Of a DNA stretch of 64,000 bases, positions 45,961 through 53,505 are shown piece after piece (within the stretch, counting starts at the first letter, position 1; every line of letters starts with the position of its first letter). The translations under genes were made by a program, and so were the position numbers. The stretch is taken from assembly GCF_002020135.1 (NCBI RefSeq), contig NZ_MPZS01000003.1, positions 1 through 64,000 on the forward strand, written 5' to 3'. The stretch is from Thioclava marina (lineage in GTDB: Bacteria; Pseudomonadota; Alphaproteobacteria; Rhodobacterales; Rhodobacteraceae). The notes under the pieces are model-generated. The model ran no database searches. It was not told the DNA's origin and saw nothing but the letters and a program-made list of their open reading frames with translations.

Positions 45961-46633
45961 CGTGCTGATCTGCGAAGGCATCGCGAAGAGTTACAACCGG
46001 GGGAAGCCCAACGAGATCACGGTGCTGCGCGACCTGAGCCTCACGATCCCGAAAGGGAAGGTGACCGCGCTGGTTGCGCCTTCGGGCGCGGGCAAGTCGA
46101 CGCTGCTGCATATCGCGGGGCTCCTGGATACGCCCGATGCGGGGCGGGTGGTGATCGACGGCGAGGATCTGTCGGGCGCGCGCGACGGCAAGCGCACGGC
46201 GGCGCGGCGCGAGAAGCTGGGTTTCGTCTACCAGTTCCACCACCTGCTGCCGGAGTTTACGGCGGCCGAGAACATTATCTTGCCGCAGCTCGCCAATGGC
46301 GTGAGCCGATCCGCAGCCGAGGCGCGTGCGGCGGATCTTCTTGGCTGGGTGGGGCTGTCTGCGCGGATGGATCACCGCCCTTCCGCGCTCTCTGGTGGCG
46401 AGCAGCAGCGTGTGGCCTTCTGCCGGGCGCTGGCCAACGCGCCGAGCCTGCTTTTGGCCGACGAGCCGACGGGCAACCTCGATCCCGCAACCTCGGACAC
46501 GGTCTTCGACGTGCTGATGGGGCTCGTGCGCGAAACGGGACTTTCGGCGCTGATCGCGACGCATAACTTGGAGCTGGCCGCGAAGATGGATCGCGTGCTG
46601 CGGCTCGAGAATGGCGCTTTGACGGAGGGGTAA
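45953..46633 (+). CDS. lolD: Lipoprotein-releasing ATPase LolD
   Basis: 226 residues. P-loop APSGAGKST, signature ALSGGEQQRVAFCRA, Walker B LLLADEPTGNLDP and ATHNLELAAKMDRVL. ABC ATPase partner of LolC, overlapping it by 8 bases. The first P-loop glycine is alanine here. Confidence 0.93.
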   Translation: MNDVLICEGIAKSYNRGKPNEITVLRDLSLTIPKGKVTALVAPSGAGKSTLLHIAGLLDTPDAGRVVIDGEDLSGARDGKRTAARREKLGFVYQFHHLLPEFTAAENIILPQLANGVSRSAAEARAADLLGWVGLSARMDHRPSALSGGEQQRVAFCRALANAPSLLLADEPTGNLDPATSDTVFDVLMGLVRETGLSALIATHNLELAAKMDRVLRLENGALTEG

Positions 46634-46957
46634 ATGATCGTCTTTGGGATTTCGACCTGTGACACGGTGCGCAAGGCGCGCAAGGCTCTGGAAGCGGCGG
46701 GCCGCGACGTGGAGTTTCGCGACGTGCGCGCCGAGCCCCTGACGACCGAAGAGATTGCCGAGTTCGAAGCGGCGTTTGACGAAAAGATCGTCAACCGCGC
46801 CTCGACCACTTGGCGCGCTCTGAGCGAGGAAGAGCGCGCGGCGCCCATCGCCGATCTGCTGAGGGCCCATCCGACGCTGATGAAGCGCCCGGTAATCCGC
46901 GAGGGCGACAAACTCACGCTGGGCTGGGCGAAGCCGGTTCAGGCCGAGTGGCTCTGA
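46634..46957 (+). CDS. ArsC/Spx-like small protein (YffB type)
   Basis: 107 residues of the thioredoxin-fold ArsC family. STCDTVRKARKALEAAG holds the single Cys and downstream Arg of the C-x-x-x-R type motif, and MKRPVI is the conserved segment before the late loop. It begins directly after the lolD stop. True arsenate reductase activity is doubtful: YffB-like members are of uncertain function, and no ars genes are near. Confidence 0.82.
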   Translation: MIVFGISTCDTVRKARKALEAAGRDVEFRDVRAEPLTTEEIAEFEAAFDEKIVNRASTTWRALSEEERAAPIADLLRAHPTLMKRPVIREGDKLTLGWAKPVQAEWL

Positions 46958-46972
46958 GCGTCTGAGACGCTC
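46956..46972. other. Perfect hairpin between convergent genes
   Basis: GAGCGTC-TGA-GACGCTC at the end of the ArsC-like gene, without a T run on either side. It may contribute to ending the plus-strand lol transcript. Confidence 0.4.
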
Positions 46973-46975
46973 GAA

Positions 46976-47006
46976 AGCAAACGACCCGCGCAAATGGCGC
47001 GGGCCG
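46976..47006 (-). terminator. Terminator of the cold-shock gene
   Basis: On the minus strand CGGCCCGCGC-CATTT-GCGCGGGTCG is followed by TTTGCTTTC. It lies 26 bases past the cspA-like stop codon. Confidence 0.7.
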
Positions 47007-47031
47007 TTCGGGTCAAACCTGTGTCAACCGC

Positions 47032-47238
47032 TCAGAGCAGTTGCAGATCCGAAGCCGAGGCGCGACCGTCGCGACCCGACTGGAGCTCGTACGACACTTT
47101 CTGGTTGTCGGCGAGTTCCTTGAGGCCCGCACGCTCGACCGCCGAGATGTGCACGAACACATCCTTGCCGCCTTCGTCGGGGGCGATGAAACCATAGCCC
47201 TTGGTGGAATTGAACCATTTCACGGTGCCAGTGGCCAT
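47032..47238 (-). CDS. Cold-shock protein, CspA family
   Basis: 68 residues. RNP1 KGYGFIAPD and RNP2 VFVHISAVE are intact in one OB-fold. It binds single-stranded RNA as a chaperone. The 228 bases upstream contain no gene, so there is room for the long 5' leader typical of csp genes; a weak promoter (TTGTCA at 47396-47401) would give a leader of about 125 bases. Confidence 0.95.
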   Translation of the reverse strand: MATGTVKWFNSTKGYGFIAPDEGGKDVFVHISAVERAGLKELADNQKVSYELQSGRDGRASASDLQLL

Positions 47239-47466
47239 ACCGTCTTCTCCTTCGTAGTCTCCCGGGGGCGAGATTGCCGCCGGGCCGTGCAGCCAGTGTC
47301 TTTCGGGTCTTCCGGCTGCCTTTTACAGAAGCGAGGCGGTAGGAAAGTCTGCGAAACACGCTTTCCGAGTCTCTATGAGTTTTGCAAAAATGCAATGACA
47401 ATCCGTGAGGGGCGCAACTCCCTCACAGGCCAGTGAAATTTGGCGATCCGCCTGTTTTTGCGGCAA

Positions 47467-49416
47467 TTATCCGCGCAGGTCCGGCGGGGTCGATTCGGCC
47501 ACCAGCTCGGCCACGATCTCGTCGAGCGCGACCGTCGCAGTGCGGGTGTCGCCGAGCTTGCGGACCGAAACGGTGCGCTCCTCGACCTCTTTCATACCGA
47601 TCGCGAAGATATAGGGCACCTTGGCCAGCGAATGCTCGCGGACCTTATAATTGATCTTCTCGTTGCGGGTATCGGCCTCGGCGCGCAGGCCCGCGGCACG
47701 GAGCTTCTCGGTGACTTCGCGCACGTAGTCATCGGCATCCGAAACGATCGAGGCGACCACGACCTGACGCGGGGCGAGCCAGAGCGGCATCTTTCCCGCA
47801 TGGCTCTCGATCAGAATGCCGAGGAAACGCTCGAAGGAGCCCAGAACGGCGCGGTGGAGCATGACCGGACGGTGACGGTCGCCATCCGACCCCACGTAAT
47901 CGGCATCGAGGCGCTCGGGCAGGTTCGGGTCGACCTGAAGGGTGCCGCACTGCCATTGCCGACCGATCGCATCGGTCAGGGTGAATTCCAGTTTCGGGCC
48001 GTAGAAGGCGCCTTCGCCCTCCTGGATCTCGTAATCGTAACCGGCATTGCGGCAGGCATTGCCGAGGCTTTCCTCGGCATGGTCCCAGCTCTCTTCCGAG
48101 CCGATACGCTTTTCGGGTCGGGTCGAGAGCTTCACCGACCAGTCGTCGAATCCAAGGTCGGAATAGATCCCGGCGAGGAATTCGATGAATTTCTTCGTCT
48201 CGGATTCGATCTGGTCCTCGGTGCAGAAGATATGCGCATCGTCCTGCGTGAAGCCGCGCACGCGCATGATACCGTGCAGCGCGCCCGAGGGCTCATAGCG
48301 CGCGCAGGACCCGAACTCGGCCATGCGCAGCGGCAGGTCGCGATAGCTCTTCACGCCCTGATTGAAGATCTGCACGTGACAGGGGCAGTTCATCGGCTTG
48401 AGCGCGTTGATCGTCTTTTCGCGGGCATGCTCCTCGTCGACTTCGACGATGAACATGTTCTCCTGATAGTTCTCCCAGTGGCCCGAGGCTTCCCAGAGCT
48501 TTCGGTTGACGACCTGCGGGGTGTTCACTTCGACATAGCCGTCGGCGCGCTGCTTGCGGCGCATGTAGTCCTGAAGCGCGGTGTAGATCGTCCAGCCGTT
48601 GGGATGCCAGAAGATCTGGCCCGGCGCCTCTTCCTGCATGTGGAAGAGATCCATCTCGCGGCCGAGTTTGCGGTGGTCGCGCTTGGCGGCCTCCTCCATC
48701 ATCGTGACCCAGGCGTTGAGATCCTTCTTGGTCTTGAACGCCACGCCATAGATGCGCTGGAGCATCGGGCGGCTCGAGTCGCCCAGCCAATAGGCGCCTG
48801 CGACATGGGTCAGCTTGAACGCGTCGGCGGGCACCTGACCGGTATGCTGAAGGTGCGGGCCCCGGCAGAGATCCTGCCAGTTCCCGTGCCAGTACATCCG
48901 GATATCCTCGCCGGGCGGGATCCGGTTGATCAGCTCGACCTTGTACGGCTCGTTCGTGGCCAGGTAGTGGTCGATCGCATGTTTGCGGCTCCAGACCTCG
49001 GTCTTGACCGGGTCGCGTGCGTTGATGATCTCGCGCATCTTCTTTTCGATGGCGCCGAGGTCTTCGGGGGTGAAGGGCTCTTCGCGGTCGAAATCGTAAA
49101 ACCAGCCATTGTCGCGCACCGGGCCGATCGTGACCTTCACGCCGGGATAGAGGTCCTGCACCGCGCGGGCCATGATATGGGCGAGGTCATGGCGGATCAG
49201 CTCCAGCGCGGGGCCGTCATCGGCCATCGTGTTGATCGCGATCTGCGCATCCTCATGGATCGGCCATTGCAGATCCCAATGCGCGCCGTTGACCTGCGCG
49301 GAGATCGCTTTCTTCGCAAGCGAGGGCGCGATCGAGGCGGCCACTTCGGCCGGCGTCACGCCTGCGTCGTACTCGCGCGAATTGCCATCAGGGAAGGTGA
49401 GGGAGATCTGGGACAT
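47467..49416 (-). CDS. thrS: Threonyl-tRNA synthetase
   Basis: 649 residues. An N-terminal TGS domain, the editing domain with HDLAH and [10 protein letters not shown], then the class II core with zinc ligand Cys in [10 protein letters not shown] and motif 2 [23 protein letters not shown], and a C-terminal anticodon-binding domain. The start at 49416 follows GAGGAGGAC; the upstream frame extension to 49509 is not needed. Confidence 0.97.
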   Translation of the reverse strand: MSQISLTFPDGNSREYDAGVTPAEVAASIAPSLAKKAISAQVNGAHWDLQWPIHEDAQIAINTMADDGPALELIRHDLAHIMARAVQDLYPGVKVTIGPVRDNGWFYDFDREEPFTPEDLGAIEKKMREIINARDPVKTEVWSRKHAIDHYLATNEPYKVELINRIPPGEDIRMYWHGNWQDLCRGPHLQHTGQVPADAFKLTHVAGAYWLGDSSRPMLQRIYGVAFKTKKDLNAWVTMMEEAAKRDHRKLGREMDLFHMQEEAPGQIFWHPNGWTIYTALQDYMRRKQRADGYVEVNTPQVVNRKLWEASGHWENYQENMFIVEVDEEHAREKTINALKPMNCPCHVQIFNQGVKSYRDLPLRMAEFGSCARYEPSGALHGIMRVRGFTQDDAHIFCTEDQIESETKKFIEFLAGIYSDLGFDDWSVKLSTRPEKRIGSEESWDHAEESLGNACRNAGYDYEIQEGEGAFYGPKLEFTLTDAIGRQWQCGTLQVDPNLPERLDADYVGSDGDRHRPVMLHRAVLGSFERFLGILIESHAGKMPLWLAPRQVVVASIVSDADDYVREVTEKLRAAGLRAEADTRNEKINYKVREHSLAKVPYIFAIGMKEVEERTVSVRKLGDTRTATVALDEIVAELVAESTPPDLRG

Positions 49417-49600
49417 GTCGTCCTCCTCGTCGGTTTGGCGCCCACGGAACGCCCGGTTGCGGGATATATGTTGCCCGAGCCTTTTGCGCGCGCAGGGCGG
49501 GCCTGTCAATGGGGCGGGGGATGCAGAGATGTCGCGGGGCTTGTCGCCGCCGGAAATTGGCCCGCCGAAATGGGCCGATGCGGCGAAGTTGCCCGCGCTC

Positions 49601-50902
49601 CTACTCGACGAGCCCCGGCACCGGCAGTCCCGCCGATTGCCACAGCAGCACGAAATTGAGCCCCAGTACCACCGTCGCCCCCAGCACCGCGAGCCACAGC
49701 ACCGGCCCGCGGATCGCGAACCGGCCCATGATGTCGGGGCGCCGCGCGAAGACCAGAAGCGCCACCATCGGGACGGGCAGGGCGATCGACAACACCACTT
49801 GGCTCATCACCAGCGCTTCGGTCGTGTTCACGCCCAGCCAGACGACGACGAAAGCGGGGGCCATCGTGATCACGCGGCGCAACCAGACCGGAATGTGGCG
49901 GCGGATGAAGCCCTGCATGATCATCTGCCCCGCCATCGTGCCCACGACCGAAGAGGAAATCCCCGAGGCGATCAGCGAGGTCAGGAAGGCGGCAGCGGCG
50001 AACCCGCCCAGAAGTGGCGTCAGTGTGTGATAGGCAGTCTCGATCTCGGCCACTTCGGCATGACCCTGATGGAAGGCAGAGGCCGCCATGATCACCATCG
50101 CCATGTTCACCATTCCTGCGACGGCGAGCGCGATGATCACCTCGCGGTTCGAGAAGCTCACCAACCTTGCCTTTTGCGCAGGGTCGCTGGTGAGCGCCCG
50201 GTGCTGGGTCAGACCTGAATGCAGGAAGATCGCATGCGGCATCACCGTCGCGCCGATGATGCCCACCGCGATCGTCAGGGCGCGGGCATCGGGCATCGTG
50301 GGGGTGGTCAGACCCGCAAGCGCGCTGCCCCAATCGACGGGGGCCACGAACATCTCTGCCAGGTAACAGGCCCCGATCAGCGCCACGAGCGCGCCGATCA
50401 CGATCTCCATCGGCCGGAAGCCGCCACGTTCGAACATCAGGATCGCGTAGGTGACCACCGCCGTCACGCCCATCCCCCAGATCAGCGGCCAGCCAAAAAG
50501 CAGTGACAACCCGAGCGCGCCGCCCAGAAACTCCGCAAGATCGGTCGCCATCGCGGCAATCTCCGAGACGATCCACATCGCGATCGTGACGGGTTTCGAG
50601 AAATTCTCGCGCGACAGTTCGGCCAGGTTCTTGCCCGTGACGATCCCGACCCGCGCCGAGATCCCCTGGAAGAGCATCGCGATCAGGTTCGCGGCCAGTA
50701 CCACCCACAGGAGCTTGTATCCATAACCCGCGCCCGCCCCGATATTCGTCGCGTAATTGCCGGGATCCATATAGGCGACCGAAGCGATCACGGCAGGGCC
50801 GAAGAAAAGCCACATCGCGCCGCGCCGGGGCGATCCGGCCAGAACCTCGGCCATGGCCGACCGTGTCCTGTCACTCATTCCCTGTCCTGCGCGACTGTTC
50901 AT
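49601..50902 (-). CDS. mntH: Nramp-family manganese transporter
   Basis: 433 residues, eleven predicted membrane segments. The metal-site motifs [17 protein letters not shown] (segment 1) and [11 protein letters not shown] (segment 6) are present. Proton-coupled uptake of Mn(II) or Fe(II) across the inner membrane. The start at 50902 has AGGAGA at good distance; 50878 is an alternative. Divergent from the MntR-type regulator with a palindrome between them. Confidence 0.93.
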   Translation of the reverse strand: MNSRAGQGMSDRTRSAMAEVLAGSPRRGAMWLFFGPAVIASVAYMDPGNYATNIGAGAGYGYKLLWVVLAANLIAMLFQGISARVGIVTGKNLAELSRENFSKPVTIAMWIVSEIAAMATDLAEFLGGALGLSLLFGWPLIWGMGVTAVVTYAILMFERGGFRPMEIVIGALVALIGACYLAEMFVAPVDWGSALAGLTTPTMPDARALTIAVGIIGATVMPHAIFLHSGLTQHRALTSDPAQKARLVSFSNREVIIALAVAGMVNMAMVIMAASAFHQGHAEVAEIETAYHTLTPLLGGFAAAAFLTSLIASGISSSVVGTMAGQMIMQGFIRRHIPVWLRRVITMAPAFVVVWLGVNTTEALVMSQVVLSIALPVPMVALLVFARRPDIMGRFAIRGPVLWLAVLGATVVLGLNFVLLWQSAGLPVPGLVE

Positions 50903-50928
50903 TGCCCGGGTCTCCTGTTGCTGCGCTC

Positions 50929-50958
50929 GCGAAATGTAGCCTTGGCTACAAATTTCGC
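50929..50958. promoter_or_regulatory. Candidate MntR operator between mntH and mntR
   Basis: TGTAGCC-TT-GGCTACA (50935-50950) is a perfect 7-base palindrome, extended outward by GCGAAA (50929) and TTTCGC (50953). It is 27 bases upstream of the mntH start, a position suited to repression by the adjacent regulator in the presence of manganese. Confidence 0.65.
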
Positions 50959-51076
50959 AAGGGGCTAAATTACGTTGACTTGGGAGGAGTGCCCGCGTCA
51001 TCCTTTTCCTTGGCTTCCGGCAGGCGCTGCGCTATGCGGGCGGCCCCCGCATCAGGCACCCGGCGAGACAGGAGCG

Positions 51077-51508
51077 ATGAGCGAAACCGACCCCTCTCAG
51101 ATCAAGGGCTTCAACCGTGCCCGTGAGCGCGCCTCCCGGGCGTTGCTGGAGGATTATGTCGAGATGATCGCGGATCTGGCGGCCGAATTCGGCGAAGCTC
51201 GGATCACCGAAATCGCGGCGCGGCTCGGCGTGGCTCATCCGACGGCCACGAAGGCCGTTGCGCGGCTCAAGCGGGAGGGACTGGCGGTCTCACGTCCCTA
51301 TCGCGGGGTGTTCCTGACCGAAGCCGGCGAGGCATTGGCCGAGCAGGTGCGCGCGCGGCACCGAACCGTCGTGGCGCTTCTACGCGCCGTGGGGGTGCCC
51401 GAGGATCTGGCCGAGCTCGATGCCGAAGGGATTGAGCACCATGTCTCGACCCGCACCCTCAAGGCGTTCGAGGCTTTCCTTGCCTCACAAGGCGGCAAAA
51501 CGGGCTGA
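51077..51508 (+). CDS. mntR: MntR/DtxR-family manganese regulator
   Basis: 143 residues. Helix-turn-helix ITEIAARLGVAHPTATKAVARLKREGL and a metal-binding dimerisation half with EALAEQVRARHRTVVALLRAVGVPEDLAELDAEGIEHHVS, where Glu and His residues fit the DtxR metal site. It lacks the SH3-like third domain. Start at 51077 follows AGGAG. It probably represses mntH when Mn is sufficient. The 3' end overlaps convergent rlmJ by 24 bases. Confidence 0.9.
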   Translation: MSETDPSQIKGFNRARERASRALLEDYVEMIADLAAEFGEARITEIAARLGVAHPTATKAVARLKREGLAVSRPYRGVFLTEAGEALAEQVRARHRTVVALLRAVGVPEDLAELDAEGIEHHVSTRTLKAFEAFLASQGGKTG

Positions 51509-52264
51509 GAGGCGCTCTGCCTCGCCCGCAAGTCCGAAGGGCGGATTCACCACGAACATACCCGAGCCGATCATGCCATGGCCTTCGCGCGCGGGGGGGA
51601 AGCGCACCTCGTGGCTCAGTGCCTCGGGGAAAGCGCCGCGCAATGCGGCGACCATCCCCTCCTGTGCGCCTGAGGCCAGAACCGGGTACCACAATGCGAT
51701 GATCCCGACGTTCCACTTTTTCGCGACCTGACCGATCAGCTTCGGCATCGCGACATAATCCGCCTTCTCCTCGAAGCTCGGATCGATCAGCATCAGGCCG
51801 CGGCGCGGGGTGGGGGGCGTGAGCGCCAGAGCCATCTCGCGCCCGTCTGCCTTGTGAACGGTGATCTTGCGCCCCACAGCCTGGCGCAGCGCGGTGAATT
51901 CCTGCGGATGCAGCTCGCAAAGCTGGATCGTGTCGATGTCCCGCAAGAGCGCCATGGCCACCAGCGGCGAGCCCGGATAGGCTTGCGGCCCATGCTTGGC
52001 CCGAACCGTGGCGAGCGCCCGCATATAGGGGTGATCGGGCGCAAACCAGCCCAAGCCCTCGATCCGTGCGATCCCCGCCGCTGCCTCGCCCGTTTTCACC
52101 GCCTCGGCCGCATCCAGCGCATAGAGCCCGCGCCCGGCATGGGTCTCGAGGTAACTCAACGGCTTGTCCTTGCGCGTGAGGTAGTCGAGCGCCGAGGCCA
52201 GCAGTGCGTGCTTGTGCACATCGGCGAGATTTCCGGCGTGATAGGCGTGTTGATAAGACAGCAT
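51485..52264 (-). CDS. rlmJ: 23S rRNA A2030 N6-methyltransferase RlmJ
   Basis: 259 residues. The N-terminus MLSYQHAYHAGNLADVHKH, the ETHAGRGLYAL SAM-binding region and the catalytic LIDPSFEEKADY are those of RlmJ; the usual N6-methylase tetrapeptide DPPY appears as DPSF. Start at 52264 follows GGAGG. The 5' side is preceded by an intergenic repeat and then the end of the CcsR-like transcript. Confidence 0.9.
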   Translation of the reverse strand: MLSYQHAYHAGNLADVHKHALLASALDYLTRKDKPLSYLETHAGRGLYALDAAEAVKTGEAAAGIARIEGLGWFAPDHPYMRALATVRAKHGPQAYPGSPLVAMALLRDIDTIQLCELHPQEFTALRQAVGRKITVHKADGREMALALTPPTPRRGLMLIDPSFEEKADYVAMPKLIGQVAKKWNVGIIALWYPVLASGAQEGMVAALRGAFPEALSHEVRFPPAREGHGMIGSGMFVVNPPFGLAGEAERLSARFAAL

Positions 52265-52330
52265 CGGCGGGCCTCCTTGCGCTCCTTCCTGCCCTGCGCC
52301 GCGCGTGAGGGCAATCCCGAAGCGCGGGCC

Positions 52331-52388
52331 TTCTTCTTGATCCAAATATCTCGGGGGGCGCCGCACGGCGTGAGGGCAGGGCCCCCTC
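52331..52388 (-). repeat. Dispersed intergenic repeat, copy 2
   Basis: Read on the minus strand it starts GAGGGGGC, continues CTGCCCTCACGCC, then GCGCCCCCCGAGATATTTG and ends TCAAGAAGAA. It aligns over its whole length with copy 1 at 44523-44580. It lies between the end of the hairpin array and rlmJ. Confidence 0.65.
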
Positions 52389-52410
52389 GACCTCTCCGCA
52401 TGGCGAGAAA

Positions 52411-52450
52411 AGAAAACGGCGGCGCCCAGGGAGGAGGAGGGGCGCCGCCG
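52411..52450 (-). terminator. Terminator hairpin of the DUF1127-CcsR transcript
   Basis: On the minus strand an 11-base GC stem (52417-52427 with 52440-52450) is followed by TTTTCTTTTC. Its loop is the CTCCTCCTCCCT motif itself, so the terminator is also the last anti-Shine-Dalgarno hairpin of the array. Confidence 0.8.
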
Positions 52451-52490
52451 TCTCTTTGCTACCTTGGGTCTCAGGGAGGAGGAGAGACCC
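52417..52490 (-). ncRNA. CcsR-like RNA, unit 5 (terminal)
   Basis: Short stem 52466-52472/52484-52490 (7 pairs), then the 11-pair terminator stem. Transcribed last. CCGAAG precedes the first stem on the minus strand. Confidence 0.7.
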
Positions 52491-52502
52491 TTCGGCATGT
52501 CC

Positions 52503-52568
52503 GACGCCGCTTCAGGGAGGAGGAAGAAGCAGCGTCTTACCCTTGGGCCCAAGGAGGAGGATAGGGCC
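52503..52568 (-). ncRNA. CcsR-like RNA, unit 4
   Basis: Short stem 52546-52550/52564-52568 with the degenerate loop, then a long stem 52503-52513/52526-52536 with one C-A mismatch. CCGAAG precedes the unit. Only 14 bases separate it from unit 3. Confidence 0.65.
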
Positions 52569-52582
52569 TTCGGTATCTGGTG

Positions 52583-52650
52583 GGCGGCACCCTCAGGGAG
52601 GAGGAGGAGGGTGCCGCCAAAACGATCGGTCCAGGGAGGAGGAGAGGACC
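52583..52650 (-). ncRNA. CcsR-like RNA, unit 3
   Basis: Short stem 52628-52632/52646-52650, then a perfect 12-pair stem 52583-52594/52607-52618. The latter is the near twin of the long stem of unit 1. Confidence 0.7.
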
Positions 52651-52745
52651 TTTCGCATTCTTGTACTCAGTTTGGACCCTTTGGTCCGCATATCAAGTGC
52701 TGCACTGCAGCATGCGACAGCCTGTCGCACCTGCGCGCTGATTGT
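52651..52745 (-). other. Motif-free spacer with three small hairpins inside the array
   Basis: This 95-base gap between units 2 and 3 lacks the CCTCCTCCC motif but holds three adjacent hairpins: GGACC/GGTCC (52674-52687), TGCTGC/GCAGCA (52698-52712) and TGCGACA/TGTCGCA (52713-52729). It may be a lost unit, a processing site or a separate RNA. Confidence 0.5.
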
Positions 52746-52821
52746 AGGCGGCGACCTCAGGGAGGAGGAGAGAGATCGCCGCCTGCTCAGCGCGGGTCTC
52801 AGGGAGGAGGAGAGAGACCCG
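52746..52821 (-). ncRNA. CcsR-like RNA, unit 2
   Basis: Short stem 52793-52800/52814-52821 (8 pairs), then a long stem whose outer 9 pairs (52746-52754/52776-52784) are perfect, with an inner C-A mismatch. Confidence 0.7.
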
Positions 52822-52878
52822 GGCAGCTCGGTTCCGGCATCGCAGCGTCTCGCCGCGCGGGGCCGGTATGGTCTGGAT

Positions 52879-52949
52879 GGCGGCGCCCTCAGGGAGGAGG
52901 AGGAGGGCGCCGCCGAGTTCCTAAGCCCCAGGGAGGAGGAGAGGGGCTT
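52879..52949 (-). ncRNA. CcsR-like RNA, unit 1
   Basis: Transcribed first, directly behind the DUF1127 gene. Short stem 52923-52929/52943-52949 (7 pairs) preceded by CCGAAG, then a perfect 12-pair stem 52879-52890/52903-52914. Confidence 0.72.
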
Positions 52950-52959
52950 CGGAAATCAA

Positions 52960-53163
52960 TTACTTGCCGTATGCGGCCTCATAGGCCACGCGGGTGATCA
53001 TCGAGCGATGCATCCCGAGATCGTCGAGCTCGCGGGAGGACAGCGAGCGGAGTTCGTTGAGCGTCTGACGGTACACCTTGCGACGCGCCATGGCGTCGGA
53101 GAGTTTTGCCTTGAGCTTCGAGAAGCCGCTTTCGCTCAGTTGGATGTCGTGAACGAGTGCCAT
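52960..53163 (-). CDS. DUF1127 small protein (CcaF1-like)
   Basis: 67 residues, basic. The C-terminal half RKVYRQTLNELRSLSSRELDDLGMHRSMITRVAYEAAYGK is the DUF1127 domain. In R. sphaeroides a DUF1127 protein encoded directly ahead of the CcsR RNAs is an RNA-binding factor made from the same stress-induced transcript. The start at 53163 follows GAGGCGAAG. The arrangement here is the same, so it is probably the host gene of the array. Confidence 0.9.
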   Translation of the reverse strand: MALVHDIQLSESGFSKLKAKLSDAMARRKVYRQTLNELRSLSSRELDDLGMHRSMITRVAYEAAYGK

Positions 53164-53505
53164 CGTCTTCGCCTCTTCTTTTCTCGTACGGGGCCCTGAG
53201 CGTTTTCCCGCTTCTGGGCCCGAATTCGTCACTGCGCTTTCTGTCGCGTTGTCCCTAAGATGGGCCGAATGCTGCGGGTGCACAATGCGCCGAGGCCTCA
53301 ATGCCGCCATGCAGAAAATGCATGAATGATTCTGACCCATTTCCGAGGCATATGCGCAAGAAACGTGCGCTTCGGATGCATGTTCGCATCTGAACCTGTC
53401 GGTTTAGACAGGAATGCGCTTGAACTGCGCGGCAAAAACGCCACAGTTCCCGGCGAATTGACCATTTTGACGGACGCTAACAGTCCGGGGAATCGGAGGG
53501 TTTGC
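53164..53505. other. Divergent intergenic region between the DUF1127 gene and mrp
   Basis: 342 bases without a gene. It must carry the promoters of both flanking transcripts. On the minus strand CCATCT at 53258-53263 resembles the -10 of heat-shock sigma factors but I see no matching -35. A CCTGTC/GACAGG hairpin lies at 53395-53412. Confidence 0.45.

Larger units (their letters stand above)
52417..52949 (-). repeat. Array of ten anti-Shine-Dalgarno hairpins
   Basis: Ten stems share a loop that reads CTCCTCCTCCCT or TCTCCTCCTCCCT on the minus strand (one, at 52546-52568, is degenerate: ATCCTCCTCCTT). Loops are conserved, stems differ in sequence but keep pairing. Short stems (5-8 pairs) and long stems (9-12 pairs) alternate, giving five two-hairpin units. 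The array starts 10 bases after the DUF1127 stop codon and ends in the terminator. Confidence 0.85.

Noticed and set aside
46634-46957. Arsenate reductase of an ars operon
   Set aside because: No arsR, arsB or acr3 nearby; the protein belongs to the broad ArsC/Spx/YffB fold and sits in the lolCD operon.
47440-49659. 739-residue plus-strand open frame
   Set aside because: Antisense shadow of thrS, which has complete motifs; the product is a His/Arg-rich sequence without domains.
52417-52949. CRISPR or simple direct-repeat array
   Set aside because: The shared part is only the hairpin loop, spacing is irregular, flanking arms pair with each other, and no cas genes are present.
52464-52997. 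Plus-strand open frames encoding repeated REEE/GGG-rich proteins, with many AGGAGG 'ribosome binding sites'
   Set aside because: They are created by the hairpin loops of the minus-strand RNA array; no start codons follow the AGGAGG sites at useful distances and the peptides are low complexity.
53420-53480. Promoter of apbC built on TTGACC at about 53459
   Set aside because: No -10-like hexamer at an acceptable distance could be found.
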